A stretch of DNA of 64,000 bases from Dulcicalothrix desertica PCC 7102 (GCF_003991905.1 NZ_RSCL01000031.1:43486-107485), one strand, 5' to 3'; numbered from the stretch's first letter, positions 44,319-54,986 are shown. Notes: generated from the sequence alone by a model not told the origin. Numbers and translations are program-made.

Positions 44319-44795
44319 TTAAACTGTTTTTACTAAAATTACAAAAGCTACTCCTTGTAACTTAGCCTCAAAGATGTTAACAGGATGAAAACCAGCTTTA
44401 GACCAAACCCGAAGCGCGCGTTGATTAAATGCTGCTATCGTGACTCGATACATAGGAGGGTCAAATTCTTTACAAGCAAAATTTAAAACTGCTTCTACAT
44501 AGTCAATACCTCTACCTTTTCCGATTAAATCTGGGCAAACACCCATTCCAATATCTAACGCAGGTACGTTGTAATCACCTCCGTTTACCTGCCCATCTTC
44601 CCCAAAACTACAAAAACCCGCAAATTCTTGTTCTTCAAAAATACCGTAGAAGTGATTGCTCGAATCTAGAAAATATTGAACGTTTTTTTCAATTTCGGTA
44701 GGATTAAAATTGTAGAAATCAAGCGGTGTCTCATAACGCCACGTAGCACATGCACGTGCGTTAGCTTCATTCAAAGGCAGAATACTCAAGGGCAT
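44319..44795 (-). CDS. GNAT family N-acetyltransferase
   Basis: 158 residues: LPLNEANARACATWRYETPLDFYNFNPTEI start, then GMGVCPDLIGKGRGIDYVEAVLNFA (acetyl-CoA motif) and FNQRALRVWSKAGF. The W-R-Y-x-x-P-x-x-x-Y-N opening fits a widespread acetyltransferase subfamily of unknown substrate. Divergent from the GH5 gene, 95 nt away. Confidence 0.87.
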   Translation of the reverse strand: MPLSILPLNEANARACATWRYETPLDFYNFNPTEIEKNVQYFLDSSNHFYGIFEEQEFAGFCSFGEDGQVNGGDYNVPALDIGMGVCPDLIGKGRGIDYVEAVLNFACKEFDPPMYRVTIAAFNQRALRVWSKAGFHPVNIFEAKLQGVAFVILVKTV

Positions 44796-44890
44796 AAACT
44801 TTAATTAAAAATCGTAATTTTTGTGGTTGGATATTACAACTATATTTATAATATATTTTTAATTTATTTATTATTAACTTAATTTTTGAC

Positions 44891-46027
44891 ATGTCAGAAA
44901 ATAAAACTGTTCTATACACTTTATCACGTTCTAAATTTCTACGCTTAGGGTTTCTGTTTATTTTTTGTGAGTTTGTTGTTGCTAACTGTAGCATTGTGAA
45001 GGCAATAAGTCAGTCTCAGCCTACACTCAAAGCTAGCCGATTCAAGACACTATCTAAAGGTTTTAATTTAGAGCATTGGCAGCGAAATGAGCTAAATGAC
45101 GGGCATTATACAGAAGCAACTTTATTGCAGTATAAAAGCTTGGGTTTAACTTATACTAGGCTACCAGTTGTTTTATCTAAGTTTTTAGATGATAGTAATC
45201 CAAGTGTTTTGAAAAAAGATTTTCTTGTGGCTTTAGATGCAATTATTCAAATGCACGTTAAAACGGGATTAGGAATTATTTTATCTCCTTTCAATCATCC
45301 TCCTGAATTACATACTGACCCTGCTGTACTTGCAAAATATGTATCTTTCTTCAAAGCTTTTGCTACTCATCTTCGTAACACAAACCCAGAAAAAGTTTTT
45401 TTAGAAGTAATGAACGAACCTTTGGCAGATACACCTGAAATTTGGAATAAAATTCAGCCTAAATTAATTGCAGCTATTCGTTCAGGCGCCCCAAATCATA
45501 CAATTATTGCTAGTTCAAACATGAAAGTCAGCGCTAACGACTGGAGTAATGTTCGAGCGATGCCAAAGACTCAAGTTTTCAAAGACAAAAATGTAGTATA
45601 TAATTTTCATCTTTATGACCCGTTTGTTTTTACCCATCAAGGAGCAAGCTGGGGGTGGCGTGCTTCGCAATACATGAAAAATATTCCTTACCCTTCAACT
45701 CCTCAATTAGTCGCACCTTTGCTTGCACAAATTCAAGATTCTGAAGCAAAATCCGCAGTAGAAAGATATGGTCAGGAAAAATGGAATAAAGCTAAGTTAC
45801 TTCGCGAATTGGCGCCAATAGCGGCATGGGCAAAAAATAATAGAGTGAATGTAACATGTAATGAAATTGGAGCTATACCTTGGACAACTCCTAGAGATTC
45901 AATGCTTCGCTATTTAAAAGATGTTAGAGAAGCTTTAGAAACATATGGAATTCCTTGGGGGCACTGGTTTACATTAGATATAAATGATAAAGAAGTTATG
46001 CAAGCAGTTGGGTTGAAAGTTTTATGA
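44891..46027 (+). CDS. Glycoside hydrolase family 5 (secreted cellulase-like)
   Basis: 378 residues: an N-terminal hydrophobic signal (LGFLFIFCEFVVANCSIVKA), then a TIM barrel with the GH5 acid/base Glu176 in EVMNEPL and the nucleophile Glu325 in TCNEIGAIPW. R-L-P-V, NFHLYDPFVFTHQGASW and WGHWFTLD also fit GH5. Such enzymes cut beta-glucans or mannans outside the cytoplasm. No carbohydrate-binding module seen. Confidence 0.87.
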   Translation: MSENKTVLYTLSRSKFLRLGFLFIFCEFVVANCSIVKAISQSQPTLKASRFKTLSKGFNLEHWQRNELNDGHYTEATLLQYKSLGLTYTRLPVVLSKFLDDSNPSVLKKDFLVALDAIIQMHVKTGLGIILSPFNHPPELHTDPAVLAKYVSFFKAFATHLRNTNPEKVFLEVMNEPLADTPEIWNKIQPKLIAAIRSGAPNHTIIASSNMKVSANDWSNVRAMPKTQVFKDKNVVYNFHLYDPFVFTHQGASWGWRASQYMKNIPYPSTPQLVAPLLAQIQDSEAKSAVERYGQEKWNKAKLLRELAPIAAWAKNNRVNVTCNEIGAIPWTTPRDSMLRYLKDVREALETYGIPWGHWFTLDINDKEVMQAVGLKVL

Positions 46028-46033
46028 TATTTG

Positions 46034-46062
46034 GAACGGGCAGGGATGCCCATTCCACAAGA
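46034..46062. repeat. TTGTGGA-CGGGCATCC hairpin element, copy 2 (inverted)
   Basis: GGAACGGGCAGGGATGCCCATTCCACAAGA, the reverse complement of the motif at 5044-5072, followed by a partial second CCATTCCACAAGA. It follows the GH5 gene and precedes the convergent mutS gene. Confidence 0.7.
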
Positions 46063-46099
46063 GGCCATTCCACAAGAACTTATTCTACAAAATAGGGAT

Positions 46100-48700
46100 T
46101 TAGGATTCTAAATTTTGTAGTCCAAGTGATATTTTACTGTGCTGTTCAATTTGTCCCATAACTTGTTTTGCGCGCTTAATCACTACAGGTGGTAAACCTG
46201 CTAACCTGCCAGCTTCAATACCATAAGACTTTTGGGCACCACCAGGTTGAACTTGGTGTAAAAAGATAATTTGGTCGGGCATTTCTTTTACAGTTACTTG
46301 ATAGTTAGCAACATTAGGTAAAATACTTGCCAATTCATTCAACTCATGATAGTGGGTAGCAAAAATAGTACGTGATTTAATTTCGGCGCCTAAATATTCT
46401 GCAACAGCCCAAGCTATAGAAAGACCATCAAAAGTTGCCGTTCCCCGACCTATCTCATCCAGCAACACTAACGACCTATCAGTAGCATGATTAAGAATAT
46501 TCGCCGTCTCATTCATCTCCACCATAAACGTAGACTGACCCGTTGCTAAATCATCCACGGCGCCAACACGAGTAAAAATTCTGTCACAAACCCCCAACTT
46601 CGCAGATTTTGCAGGTACAAAACTACCAATTTGTGCCATTAATTGAATTAACCCAACCTGACGCAAATAACAACTCTTGCCACTCGCATTAGGTCCCGTC
46701 AAAATTATTAAATCTGGAGAACCCTCTTCTTCTTCTTTGCGTCCTTCGCGTCCTTTGCGGTTCATACCTCCCAAATGAATCGAATTAGGAACAAAAAACC
46801 CAGCAGGAATAGACTGTTCCACCACAGGATGGCGCCCATTCACTACATTTATTTCTCTACCTTCCACCATCTCCGGACGGCAATAACCTTGCATTACAGC
46901 CAACTCAGCCAACCCGCACAACACATCAGCAGCAGCAACCGCGCGTGAAATATTGCGAATTGACTCAGCATAAGCAGCAACCTCATCACGCAACGCGACA
47001 AAAACCTCATACTCCAACTTATACAAATCATCTTGAGCATTAAGAATCCGCGTCTCCCGTTCCTTCAACTCTGCCGTAATATAACGTTCCTCATTCGTCA
47101 GCGTTTGCTTACGAATATAATTACTTGGCACCTGGTCAGCCTTAGCACGCGAAATACTAATATAGTAACCAAAAGTCTTATTAAACCCAACTTTCAAATT
47201 TGGAATACCAGTGCGCGCACGTTCATCAACTTCCAAATTAGCAATCCATCTTTGGTCTTCCTCAACCAAAGCTTTCCTTTCATCCAATTGAGGATTAACA
47301 CCCGAACGAATTAAATTACCTTCCTTAATAATAATCGGCGGCGCCTCTACAATATGAGCGCTAATTTTTCGACCAATCACTTCAAGCTCAGGAGGAAACT
47401 TTTGCAGCGCTTTCAAAAAAGGCGCCTTAGCATCAGCCACCAAGTAAGCTAACTCAGGCAATATAGCCAGCGAATCAGCCAAAGCCTTTAAATCGCGAGC
47501 ATTCGCCGTTCCCGACCCAGTACGTCCCGTCAACCGTTCTAAATCATAAATTCGTTTTAATAACTGCCGAATATCATGACGCAAAGCAGTATTTTCAATT
47601 AACTCCTGAATTGTATCTTGACGCGCATTAATTCCCTTAATATCTAGTAGCGGTTGTAACAACCATCTTCGCAGTGCGCGTCCACCCATAGATGTAGAAG
47701 TTCTATCAAGCGCCCATAATAAAGAACCATAATAAGTACAATCGCGTACTGTCTGCGTAATTTCTAGGTTACGTCGAGTTTGATTATCTACGATTAAAAA
47801 ATCAGTTAAAGTATACGAACGTAGCGGTTGCAAAGGAACCAAATTATGTTTCTGTGTCTCTTCTAAATATTGAAGCAACCCACCTGCCGCGCGTGCAGCC
47901 AAAGGCAAATGTTCACAGCCAATACCTTCTAAAGAACGTAGCTTAAACTTTTGTAATAAACGACTACGTGCTTCACCTAAAGAAAAAGGAATTTGAGAAC
48001 GAAAACTATAGCAAAAACTTGGTGGTAAACATTCTGGCAAACTCGAAGACTTTTCACCAGGACGTAATAAGGCGCCTAAATCAGGAGCATTTGTAGGTAT
48101 TAACACCTCCGCAGGTTGCAACCGCATAATTTCCTGCGTCAAGTGTTCTAAATTACTAGCTTGTGTTGTTAAAAATTCTCCTGTAGATATATCTGCATAA
48201 GCTAATCCCCAAGAATCCACGGCAATTACAACCGCAGCAAGGTAATTATTGCGACTAGCTTTGAGCATTCCATCTTCAAGCAGCGTACCAGGAGTAATAA
48301 TGCGCGTTACTTCCCGACGTACTAATCTTCCTGCTGCTTCCGAAGCATCTTCTACTTGGTCACAAATTACAACAGCGTAACCTTTCTCTACCAAATCTGT
48401 AGCGTGACGTTCCCAAGCATGATGCGGAACACCAGACATTGCGACTCTTCCTTGTTCTCCTGCTTGCTTGCTAGTGAGTACGAGTTCCAATTCCTGTGCT
48501 AATACAACCGCGTCACCGAAATAACATTCAAAGAAATCACCTACCCTATAAAAAAGCACCGCATGGGGATGCATTTCTTTGACTTCGACGTAGTGCTGGT
48601 ACATTTGACTGAGCTTGCTAACATCTACCTTACGGTGGTCTGTAATGAAAGCAGCAGAAGCATTAGAACCTGGTTGGGATGCAGAGTAAGAAGCTGTCAT
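46100..48700 (-). CDS. mutS: DNA mismatch repair protein MutS
   Basis: 866 residues. Mismatch-binding domain with [14 protein letters not shown] (the F-x-E motif, here FFE), connector, clamp and ATPase domain with Walker [16 protein letters not shown] (about residues 669-676), Walker [17 protein letters not shown] and THYHEL. MutS binds mispairs and recruits MutL. Just before Walker A is a 15-residue non-conserved insert, [17 protein letters not shown], whose DNA (46735-46763) is a genome repeat type (CTTTGCG units). Confidence 0.95.
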   Translation of the reverse strand: MTASYSASQPGSNASAAFITDHRKVDVSKLSQMYQHYVEVKEMHPHAVLFYRVGDFFECYFGDAVVLAQELELVLTSKQAGEQGRVAMSGVPHHAWERHATDLVEKGYAVVICDQVEDASEAAGRLVRREVTRIITPGTLLEDGMLKASRNNYLAAVVIAVDSWGLAYADISTGEFLTTQASNLEHLTQEIMRLQPAEVLIPTNAPDLGALLRPGEKSSSLPECLPPSFCYSFRSQIPFSLGEARSRLLQKFKLRSLEGIGCEHLPLAARAAGGLLQYLEETQKHNLVPLQPLRSYTLTDFLIVDNQTRRNLEITQTVRDCTYYGSLLWALDRTSTSMGGRALRRWLLQPLLDIKGINARQDTIQELIENTALRHDIRQLLKRIYDLERLTGRTGSGTANARDLKALADSLAILPELAYLVADAKAPFLKALQKFPPELEVIGRKISAHIVEAPPIIIKEGNLIRSGVNPQLDERKALVEEDQRWIANLEVDERARTGIPNLKVGFNKTFGYYISISRAKADQVPSNYIRKQTLTNEERYITAELKERETRILNAQDDLYKLEYEVFVALRDEVAAYAESIRNISRAVAAADVLCGLAELAVMQGYCRPEMVEGREINVVNGRHPVVEQSIPAGFFVPNSIHLGGMNRKGREGRKEEEEGSPDLIILTGPNASGKSCYLRQVGLIQLMAQIGSFVPAKSAKLGVCDRIFTRVGAVDDLATGQSTFMVEMNETANILNHATDRSLVLLDEIGRGTATFDGLSIAWAVAEYLGAEIKSRTIFATHYHELNELASILPNVANYQVTVKEMPDQIIFLHQVQPGGAQKSYGIEAGRLAGLPPVVIKRAKQVMGQIEQHSKISLGLQNLES
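46735..46763. repeat. CTTTGCG/CCTTCGCG short tandem repeat inside mutS
   Basis: CTTTGCGTCCTTCGCG continuing with TCCTTTGCGG: three degenerate heptamer-like units of the kind otherwise found between cyanobacterial genes, here read through in frame by mutS and giving KGREGRK. Similar units lie at 50886-50909 and 63345-63365. Confidence 0.6.
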
Positions 48701-48860
48701 AGTATCTAGATTACAAAAGTCAACCTGCCAATATCCGATAATAGCTTGTTGTTGCAGTTACTTGAACTTTGTTCAACGATTATTTATTTTTCGTATGATT
48801 TTGTTTAAGCAGCTAGTTTTCGGATATAGTACATAAAGTCTAGTATAAATAGAAAAAATT

Positions 48861-48890
48861 GGCAACGGATACAACGGATGTAACGGATGG
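48861..48890. repeat. Short tandem repeat, AACGGAT units (inverse of 2396)
   Basis: CAACGGATA, CAACGGATG, TAACGGATG: three units of the same array as 2396-2424 on the other strand, in the gap between mutS and the Uma2 gene. Confidence 0.7.
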
Positions 48891-48992
48891 TTTATTAGTT
48901 TTACTCAAGCACTACTCTGGGCGCCGCAAAATGAAGTTAGATAAAGCATCTAAAATAATTTTATAGATTTAAATCAAATTTGATACGTAGCC

Positions 48993-49688
48993 ATGCTAGA
49001 TTACAAATTGCCGCGAAATCTACCTTCTGCGGAAGAACTATCCGACTCGGACGAGACACCCGTGGATAACGAGCTGCAAGAATTAATACCAGGACTTTTA
49101 AAAGCAATCTTATTGATGCTATGGTCTGAACGGATGGACTGGTTCTTCGGTATTGATATGGGTATTTATAGTCACCCTGATAAACCGCCAATTGTGCCAG
49201 ATGGTTTTTTGAGTTTGGGGGTTGAAAGGTTTTATGATGAAGAATTACGTCCAAGTTATGTACTTTGGGATGAAAATGTAGTACCAATTTTGGCGTTAGA
49301 AGTAGTATCACAAACCTATCGCAAAGAATATAGTGCTAAAAAAGACGAGTATGCATCGTTGGGTGTGCTGTACTATGTAATTTATTCATCACGGCGCCGT
49401 CGTAAACCTCGCTTAGAAGTACACAAACTAGTAAACGGAGAATATGTATTACAGCAAGGCAACCCAGTTTGGATGCCAGAAATCGGGTTAGGAATTGGTT
49501 GTGAAAGAGGAATTTATGCAGGAGTTCCTCGCGAGTGGCTATATTGGTATGACCAAAACTCAAAGCGATATCCAACACCCCAAGAACAGGTCAAAATAGC
49601 CGAACAACAAGCACAAGCAGAAGCACAACGCGCAGAAAGACTTGCAGCAAAATTACGCGAGTTAAATATTGACCCTGAAAGTATTTAG
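48993..49688 (+). CDS. Uma2 family endonuclease (DUF820)
   Basis: 231 residues of the PD-(D/E)XK-like Uma2 fold: GIYSHPDKPPIVPDGFLSLG, then EVVSQTYRKEYSAKKDEYASLGVLYYVIY with the metal-binding Asp, Glu and Lys of the family; a basic patch (SSRRRRKPRLEV) and a C-terminal Gln/Ala-rich coiled coil follow. These genes are multi-copy in cyanobacteria and their targets are unknown, but many lie beside mobile DNA. Confidence 0.88.
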   Translation: MLDYKLPRNLPSAEELSDSDETPVDNELQELIPGLLKAILLMLWSERMDWFFGIDMGIYSHPDKPPIVPDGFLSLGVERFYDEELRPSYVLWDENVVPILALEVVSQTYRKEYSAKKDEYASLGVLYYVIYSSRRRRKPRLEVHKLVNGEYVLQQGNPVWMPEIGLGIGCERGIYAGVPREWLYWYDQNSKRYPTPQEQVKIAEQQAQAEAQRAERLAAKLRELNIDPESI

Positions 49689-49690
49689 CT

Positions 49691-49900
49691 TTAACGCAAA
49701 TTCTCTAACAATGTTTCCAGCACTTGATAACCCCATTTGAGTGTTATTAATCCGCAGATACTTCCTAGTACTAAACAGCCTATAATGCCTCTAGTTAAAG
49801 TTAGTGGATAATCAAAATAGTAGGTTGTACCCCAATATGTTGCAGCAATTACGAGTCCAATTGTTGCCCCAGCGCTAAAGCGTTTAATCGATGACATCAT
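49691..49900 (-). CDS. Small membrane protein, 69 residues
   Basis: MMSSIKRFSAGATIGLVIAATYWGTTYYFDYPLTLTRGIIGCLVLGSICGLITLKWGYQVLETLLENLR has two probable membrane helices. No family recognised. It lies 29 nt downstream of the CPBP protease gene on the same strand and could be co-transcribed. Confidence 0.65.
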   Translation of the reverse strand: MMSSIKRFSAGATIGLVIAATYWGTTYYFDYPLTLTRGIIGCLVLGSICGLITLKWGYQVLETLLENLR

Positions 49901-49929
49901 TTTTCTCCTTTCATATTTAATTTAAAAAA

Positions 49930-50733
49930 TTATTTGACAAAAAAAGCTGGTATCACATGAAGTACAATATCGGCGACAAAGTGAGCAATCACTGCCGCTA
50001 AAATACCGCGTTTCCAATATAACCATCCAAATAAGGTTCCAGCTAAGGTATTTAGAATAATTATATTGAGAACGATTATAGGTATTAATTCCTTATATAT
50101 TTGTGCTGTTAGCGGTAAGTGTAAGGCGCCGAAAAGTAATGCCGCAATAATATTTGCCGCCCAAATCATGCCATTGTTTGGCTGTGGTCTTCGCAATATT
50201 TTAGTAAAAAGCCATATGAAAAAGCTCATTATAAACAAGCGCATTATAATTTCTTCGTTAATACCTGCGCTAATTGACCCAAGAAACCCCGCTATGGCTT
50301 GTGGTGATTTAATATCTCTGGCTATATTAGCAACATCTGGTGGTAAAATAAAAGATGATAAACGACTGAGTAATAATAATACGGCACCTGTGATTAAACC
50401 AATAATAAAGGCATAGCGTGCGGATTTGAGAAAGTTTTGTAATGCTTTCGGTTCGCGTGCGAGTAATGCTCGTAAATCGCGCGTTCCTAATCCAACTTTA
50501 GCCCCTAAATGCAGTCCTAGTAAAATAACTGGAATATTGATAAGCGTTTGTAGCAAAGAACCAATTAATACTTCTCCTAAGCTAGGAATTGGTAATTTCA
50601 ACAAGTCACTAACATAAGGGATGCCCGCTAGGAAAGCAATGAAAGATGCTAGTACAATAATTGTAAAGATTAGTAAATTTAATTGCTGGTGCCTATTTTT
50701 ACTGGTTGCTGATATATTATTTGAGGATTCCAT
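49930..50733 (-). CDS. CPBP family intramembrane protease
   Basis: 267 residues with about seven membrane helices and the CPBP/CAAX-protease motifs GINEEIIMRLF (E-E-x-x-x-R), FGALHLPLTA (H) and AVIAHFVADIVLH (H), the catalytic set of this glutamic membrane protease. Family roles range from peptide processing to bacteriocin immunity. A 69-residue membrane gene follows. Confidence 0.9.
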   Translation of the reverse strand: MESSNNISATSKNRHQQLNLLIFTIIVLASFIAFLAGIPYVSDLLKLPIPSLGEVLIGSLLQTLINIPVILLGLHLGAKVGLGTRDLRALLAREPKALQNFLKSARYAFIIGLITGAVLLLLSRLSSFILPPDVANIARDIKSPQAIAGFLGSISAGINEEIIMRLFIMSFFIWLFTKILRRPQPNNGMIWAANIIAALLFGALHLPLTAQIYKELIPIIVLNIIILNTLAGTLFGWLYWKRGILAAVIAHFVADIVLHVIPAFFVK

Positions 50734-50885
50734 AAGATTAACCTCACTTTTAATGTGTGATTGACTACCTATACAATAGCTATAAGCTTATACACAATTT
50801 TCTTACTAACCGCACATCTTTAATATGACTTTAGTCATGTTGCTTTTGGCGCCAGTACTGGAAAATATAAGTTATAACCTCTTAC

Positions 50886-50909
50886 CTCTGTGCCCTCTGT
50901 GTCTCTGTA
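50886..50909. repeat. CTCTGTG short tandem repeat
   Basis: CTCTGTG, CTCTGTG, CTCTGTA spaced by 1-2 nt between the CPBP gene and the histidine kinase gene; a heptamer repeat of the STRR type. Confidence 0.6.
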
Positions 50910-50961
50910 GTGATATAAATAATTATTACCACAGACACACGTAGAGAGGAGAACTTTACTT

Positions 50962-52140
50962 ATGCTATTATCACGTCGATTTATTTGGATATTTCGCGGT
51001 GCCGAATGGTTAGTGCTACTATCTTGGATTTTATCGGCAAATGTATATAAGCAGTTTAAAACAACCCCAGAATTACTATTGCCTTTTGTTATATTTGGCA
51101 TTGGTTTTTTTGGGCTTAGTTTTATTTTCCCTATAAATCGTTTGTTGTGGCAACGGCGATTGTATTTATATGTACAAATGGGTTTGCTAGTGGCAGCACA
51201 AGTAATTTTTGTAGGTTTTAGTACGTTGTTTTTAGTATTTATAGTCAAAGCTTGTTTTTTATTGAGGTTTAAAGAACTAATATTATTTACTTGTATATCA
51301 GGTTTAGCATTTGTACTAGGACAAACTTGGGGAGTATCAACGTCAACGTTTGCTCAAGACATGCTAACCAAGCTAAAACAATGTGAGTTGGTTTCTGCTG
51401 ATTTTGGTTCGTTTTCTGATTTGGCGCCTGGTTTAGCAGATTTTATTGCTTTTAATGCCCTAATTGTTTTGCTTAATTATATACTACGCGCAGAACGTAA
51501 AAGTAGACTAAAAGCAGAAGCCTTAACGCAAGAAGTGGAAGCTTTAGCGACAAAATTAGAACGAACTCGTATTGCCCGTGAGATTCATGATTCGCTTGGT
51601 CATACTTTAACTACATTGGGTGTTAAAGCCGAACTAGCGCAAACAATTCGTGATAGTAACCCAGAAAAAGCGCTTCAAACATTAGATACAATCAAGCAAT
51701 TAGTTGATATTTGTCTTCAAGACGTGCGTCGTGCAGTAAAAACAATGCGTGAAGAAGATTTTGATTTAAATGTAGCACTACCAACGTTATTTAATGAGTT
51801 TCAAGTATCCACACGCGCTCTTCAAGTTCGCTATTCTGTCGAATTACCCAGCTTATCTTTACATATAAGTCATCAACTTTACTGCATTGTCCAAGAAGGT
51901 TTAACTAATATTCGTAAACACGCAGGCGCCAAAAATATTAATTTACGTGGTTATGCTACTACTGAATATATAATGATAGATTTAGAAGACGATGGAAAAG
52001 GTTTTAATGATAACGAAGAACATTCTAACGGCTTTGGGTTGTGTGGAATGCGCGAACGGGTAAAGTTACTTAACGGAGAAATTCAAATTCATAGTATCCT
52101 TAATCAAGGAACTTCAATTCACGTGAGGATTCCGCGATGA
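50962..52140 (+). CDS. NarL-type sensor histidine kinase
   Basis: 392 residues with an N-terminal region of about five membrane helices, then a HisKA_3 dimerisation domain with the phospho-His in ARIAREIHDSLGHTLTTL (about residue 209) and a HATPase domain ending in the GFGLCGMRERVKLLNGEI motif. Membrane-embedded sensing without an obvious periplasmic loop. Its stop overlaps the response regulator ATG (ATGA). Confidence 0.9.
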   Translation: MLLSRRFIWIFRGAEWLVLLSWILSANVYKQFKTTPELLLPFVIFGIGFFGLSFIFPINRLLWQRRLYLYVQMGLLVAAQVIFVGFSTLFLVFIVKACFLLRFKELILFTCISGLAFVLGQTWGVSTSTFAQDMLTKLKQCELVSADFGSFSDLAPGLADFIAFNALIVLLNYILRAERKSRLKAEALTQEVEALATKLERTRIAREIHDSLGHTLTTLGVKAELAQTIRDSNPEKALQTLDTIKQLVDICLQDVRRAVKTMREEDFDLNVALPTLFNEFQVSTRALQVRYSVELPSLSLHISHQLYCIVQEGLTNIRKHAGAKNINLRGYATTEYIMIDLEDDGKGFNDNEEHSNGFGLCGMRERVKLLNGEIQIHSILNQGTSIHVRIPR

Positions 52141-52778
52141 TACGCTTGTTATTAGTAGACGACCAACCCAATTTTCGCTCTAGTCTTGCCGAATTATTAT
52201 CGTTGCAAGAAGATTTAGAAGTAGTTGGGCAAGCAAATCATGGACAAGAAGCAATTACCCTTACCCATCAACTTCAACCCGACGTTATATTAATGGATGT
52301 ACGAATGCCTGTTTGTGATGGAGTTACCGCAACCAGAGAAATTCATCAAACTTATCCTTGGATACGTATACTAGTACTAACTACCTTTGATGAAGACGAG
52401 TACATTCAAAAATCACTGCAAGCAGGCGCCTTGGGTTACTTACTCAAAAATACACCAGCAAAACAGCTAGCAGAATCAATTCGTGTATTATACCAAGGAT
52501 ACGGACAACTTGGCCCAACGATAGCACCAAAAGTCTTCTCACAAATAACTTCAACCTCTATACCACGTAAACCAAATTACGAACAGATTCTCAGCGCGCG
52601 GGAAATAGAAGTTCTAAAACTTGTTGCCCAAGGTAAAACCAATCGAGAAATAGCTACATTACTTTATATTACGGAGGGAACCGTAAAGAATCATATTACC
52701 CACATCTTAGGTCAACTTGGATTAAACAGTCGTACTCAAGCAGCACTTTGGGCACAAGAAAATATCAAGATTTATTGA
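52137..52778 (+). CDS. NarL/LuxR family response regulator
   Basis: 213 residues: receiver domain with DD at the start, phospho-Asp in VILMDVRMPVCDG and the K-N-T-P switch Lys, then a LuxR HTH (LSAREIEVLKLVAQGKTNREIATLLYITEGTVKNHITHIL). Partner of the kinase immediately upstream; target genes unknown. Confidence 0.93.
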   Translation: MIRLLLVDDQPNFRSSLAELLSLQEDLEVVGQANHGQEAITLTHQLQPDVILMDVRMPVCDGVTATREIHQTYPWIRILVLTTFDEDEYIQKSLQAGALGYLLKNTPAKQLAESIRVLYQGYGQLGPTIAPKVFSQITSTSIPRKPNYEQILSAREIEVLKLVAQGKTNREIATLLYITEGTVKNHITHILGQLGLNSRTQAALWAQENIKIY

Positions 52779-52861
52779 TAAGTTATGTATGCAAAAAGTA
52801 GCTATAAATAGTAGACTGAAGCTCGTTAACTTTTATATAGCAGCATTCTCAACAAGCTTAA

Positions 52862-52930
52862 AGAAACCGGGCAACAGTCACGAAAAATTAACGTTTTATA
52901 GCAAAGTCTTTGTCAAGAAGCCCGGTTTCT
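52862..52930. repeat. Paired AGAAACC palindrome element, copy 3 (degenerate)
   Basis: AGAAACCGGGC at 52862-52872 and AGAAGCCCGGTTTCT at 52916-52930 form an imperfect version of the elements at 1634 and 6222, in the gap between two convergent genes. Confidence 0.65.
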
Positions 52931-53011
52931 AGGCGTGCATTCCGGTGAGTTAACAGCTTGTGGTGGTAAACAAAGATAACTTGTAAAATCTGTATCAATA
53001 ACAAATCCTAT

Positions 53012-54028
53012 TTATCGTCCCAGAATTTTCCTGGCTTCTTGTTCAGCATTCTCAGTGATGCGGGGAATTAAAGTATATGTAGTAGTTAAATCCATTTTTT
53101 GCCCGACTCGCAGTGTTTTTAGCGGACTGAGAAATTCAAGCTCTACATAAGCCTTTGGGTCTAAGTTTGTATAAATTTCAGCACTACTGTTATTATCAGG
53201 ATAACTTGCTCCAGGTACTCTTGGTGAGTCGATGCGGACTGCAACTTTTTTGCCCATCCATAATAATGTACTAGCATCACTGCCTATTTTGTGAGATTTA
53301 TTGCGGTCGCGCGTTAAAGATAATAAGCCGTTATTAACCTTTAAGTTAGCTGGTAAATTTTCAGATCGCTTGTTATAACCTTCAGGAAAAATCGACGGTT
53401 GGGGTAGCGCTGCGTAGACTGTAACTGGGTCGTGTAGCTGTGTAACTATCCATACAGAAACATTTTGCGGCTTACCCTTAACTTTTTCGTAAGTTGTGGT
53501 AATTTTCATTACAGGTTTGCGCGGTTCAAGTGTAATTTTACGGTAGACGCGGATGCCATAGAAGGGGTCAATGGGGGAAATTAGAGTCACTTCGCGGCGA
53601 TTAACTTTTGCAGTAAATGGTACAGAATCAAATGTAGCTGGTGGAGGCCAACCTTTTCCTGTGATTTTTTCCCATGCAGACTGAGGTGCAGGCCAGGTTT
53701 TATCACCCCCGGCGCCGAAATAACCCCATTCTTCAGATTTAACATTAGGCGCCTTACCATATACCGGGTCATTTTCCCAAAATGTAGCTTCTCCACCTTT
53801 GAAGCGAAACTGCATTATCCGTCCAACTTTTGGAACTATAACTGCTTCTACTTGACCGTTACTTAAAATATAAGAATCTTGCCAACCTTGGTAATTAGTT
53901 TTTGTGACTGTAATTGTTGCTCTTGTATTTGCAGTTACTTCTAAACAACAAAAAACTGTAATAAATAATGCTAAATAAAATAATCGCAACCTTTTAATCC
54001 AAGCATTAGAAGAAATATTTTTTATCAT
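53012..54028 (-). CDS. Exported DUF4380 protein
   Basis: 338 residues with a signal peptide (LRLFYLALFITVFCCLEVTA) and a DUF4380 beta-sandwich (SYILSNGQVEAVIVPKVGRIMQFRFKGGEATFWEND, then ITLEPRKPVMKITTTYEKVKG). The fold resembles carbohydrate mutarotases, and it is the last gene of an operon with a gluconolactonase and a sugar dehydrogenase, so a role in periplasmic sugar handling is likely. Intact, unlike its two upstream neighbours. Confidence 0.8.
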   Translation of the reverse strand: MIKNISSNAWIKRLRLFYLALFITVFCCLEVTANTRATITVTKTNYQGWQDSYILSNGQVEAVIVPKVGRIMQFRFKGGEATFWENDPVYGKAPNVKSEEWGYFGAGGDKTWPAPQSAWEKITGKGWPPPATFDSVPFTAKVNRREVTLISPIDPFYGIRVYRKITLEPRKPVMKITTTYEKVKGKPQNVSVWIVTQLHDPVTVYAALPQPSIFPEGYNKRSENLPANLKVNNGLLSLTRDRNKSHKIGSDASTLLWMGKKVAVRIDSPRVPGASYPDNNSSAEIYTNLDPKAYVELEFLSPLKTLRVGQKMDLTTTYTLIPRITENAEQEARKILGR

Positions 54029-54037
54029 TTTTGATGG

Positions 54038-54981
54038 TTACAAATTATTCTGACCCGGTTTAATTCCTGCAATATTCAAGCGAATGCGGTAAATACTATT
54101 ACCTGCTGTAATATAAAGTGTTTTGTAGTCTTTATCGCCCCAAGCCAAATTTGTTACGGACTGAGGTACCGCAATTTTGTTTAAAAGTTGACCTGTGGGT
54201 GAGAAAATCCATATTCCTCCAGAACCGCTACAGTAGATATTGCCCTTAACATCCACCTTCATACCATCAGGTACACCTTTATCTGTGAGTCCAGCTAACT
54301 CTGCAAACACTCTACTGTTTGCTAATGTCCCATCTGGTTGAACATCAAAAACGCGGATATGTAATTTTTCGGAATCACTGACGTATAATTTTTTTCATCT
54401 GGTGAGAAAGCGATTCCATTGGGACGCACCATCTCTTTGCTCAACAAAGTTAGGATTCCATCTGGTGAAGAGCGATATATACCATAAAAGCCAAGTTCTT
54501 CCTGTTCTTTTTTTATACCGTAGGGTGGGTCAGTAAAATAAATGCTACCATCCGACTTAACTGCAATGTCGTTAGGGCTATTGAGGCGTTTTCCTTGGTA
54601 GCGTTCAGCCAAGATTGTAATTTTCCCGTTTTTCTCTGTGCGTGTTAGTTGGCGGTTATGTTGAGCAGTAATTAATCGTCCTTCTTTATCTAAGGTATTA
54701 CCGTTGGGATTTCCCGCAGGACGACGAAATATAGAAGGTTTGCGGTTAGGCGCCCATTTATAGATTGTATCGGCAGGGATATCACTAAACAGTAAAAAGC
54801 CGCTTGGATTCCAAACTGGACCTTCTGTAAATTTGAAACCATCAGACAACTTTTCTACCTTGGCGTTGCTATCTATAATAGCTGGTGGCAGAGCGTAAGT
54901 GTTTCCGCAGCTTTGCTGTACCATTAACAAGCTTATTAATAAACTACACACTCTTAATTGTTGTAAAGCCATTTTTCTCAT
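54038..54981 (-). pseudogene. SMP-30/gluconolactonase family protein, frameshifted
   Basis: The first frame (from 54981) has a signal peptide and beta-propeller motifs (EGPVWNPSGFLLFSDIPADTIYKW, LNSPNDIAVKSDGSIYFTDPPYG) up to FSPDEK, then goes astray. A second frame continues FAELAGLTDKGVPDGMKVDVKGNIYCSGSGGIWIFSP. The A run in GATGAAAAAAATTATAC has seven A where eight would restore FSPDEKKLYVSD. Single-base frameshift at about 54392-54399; gene probably dead or a sequencing error. Confidence 0.82.
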
Positions 54982-54986
54982 ACAAA

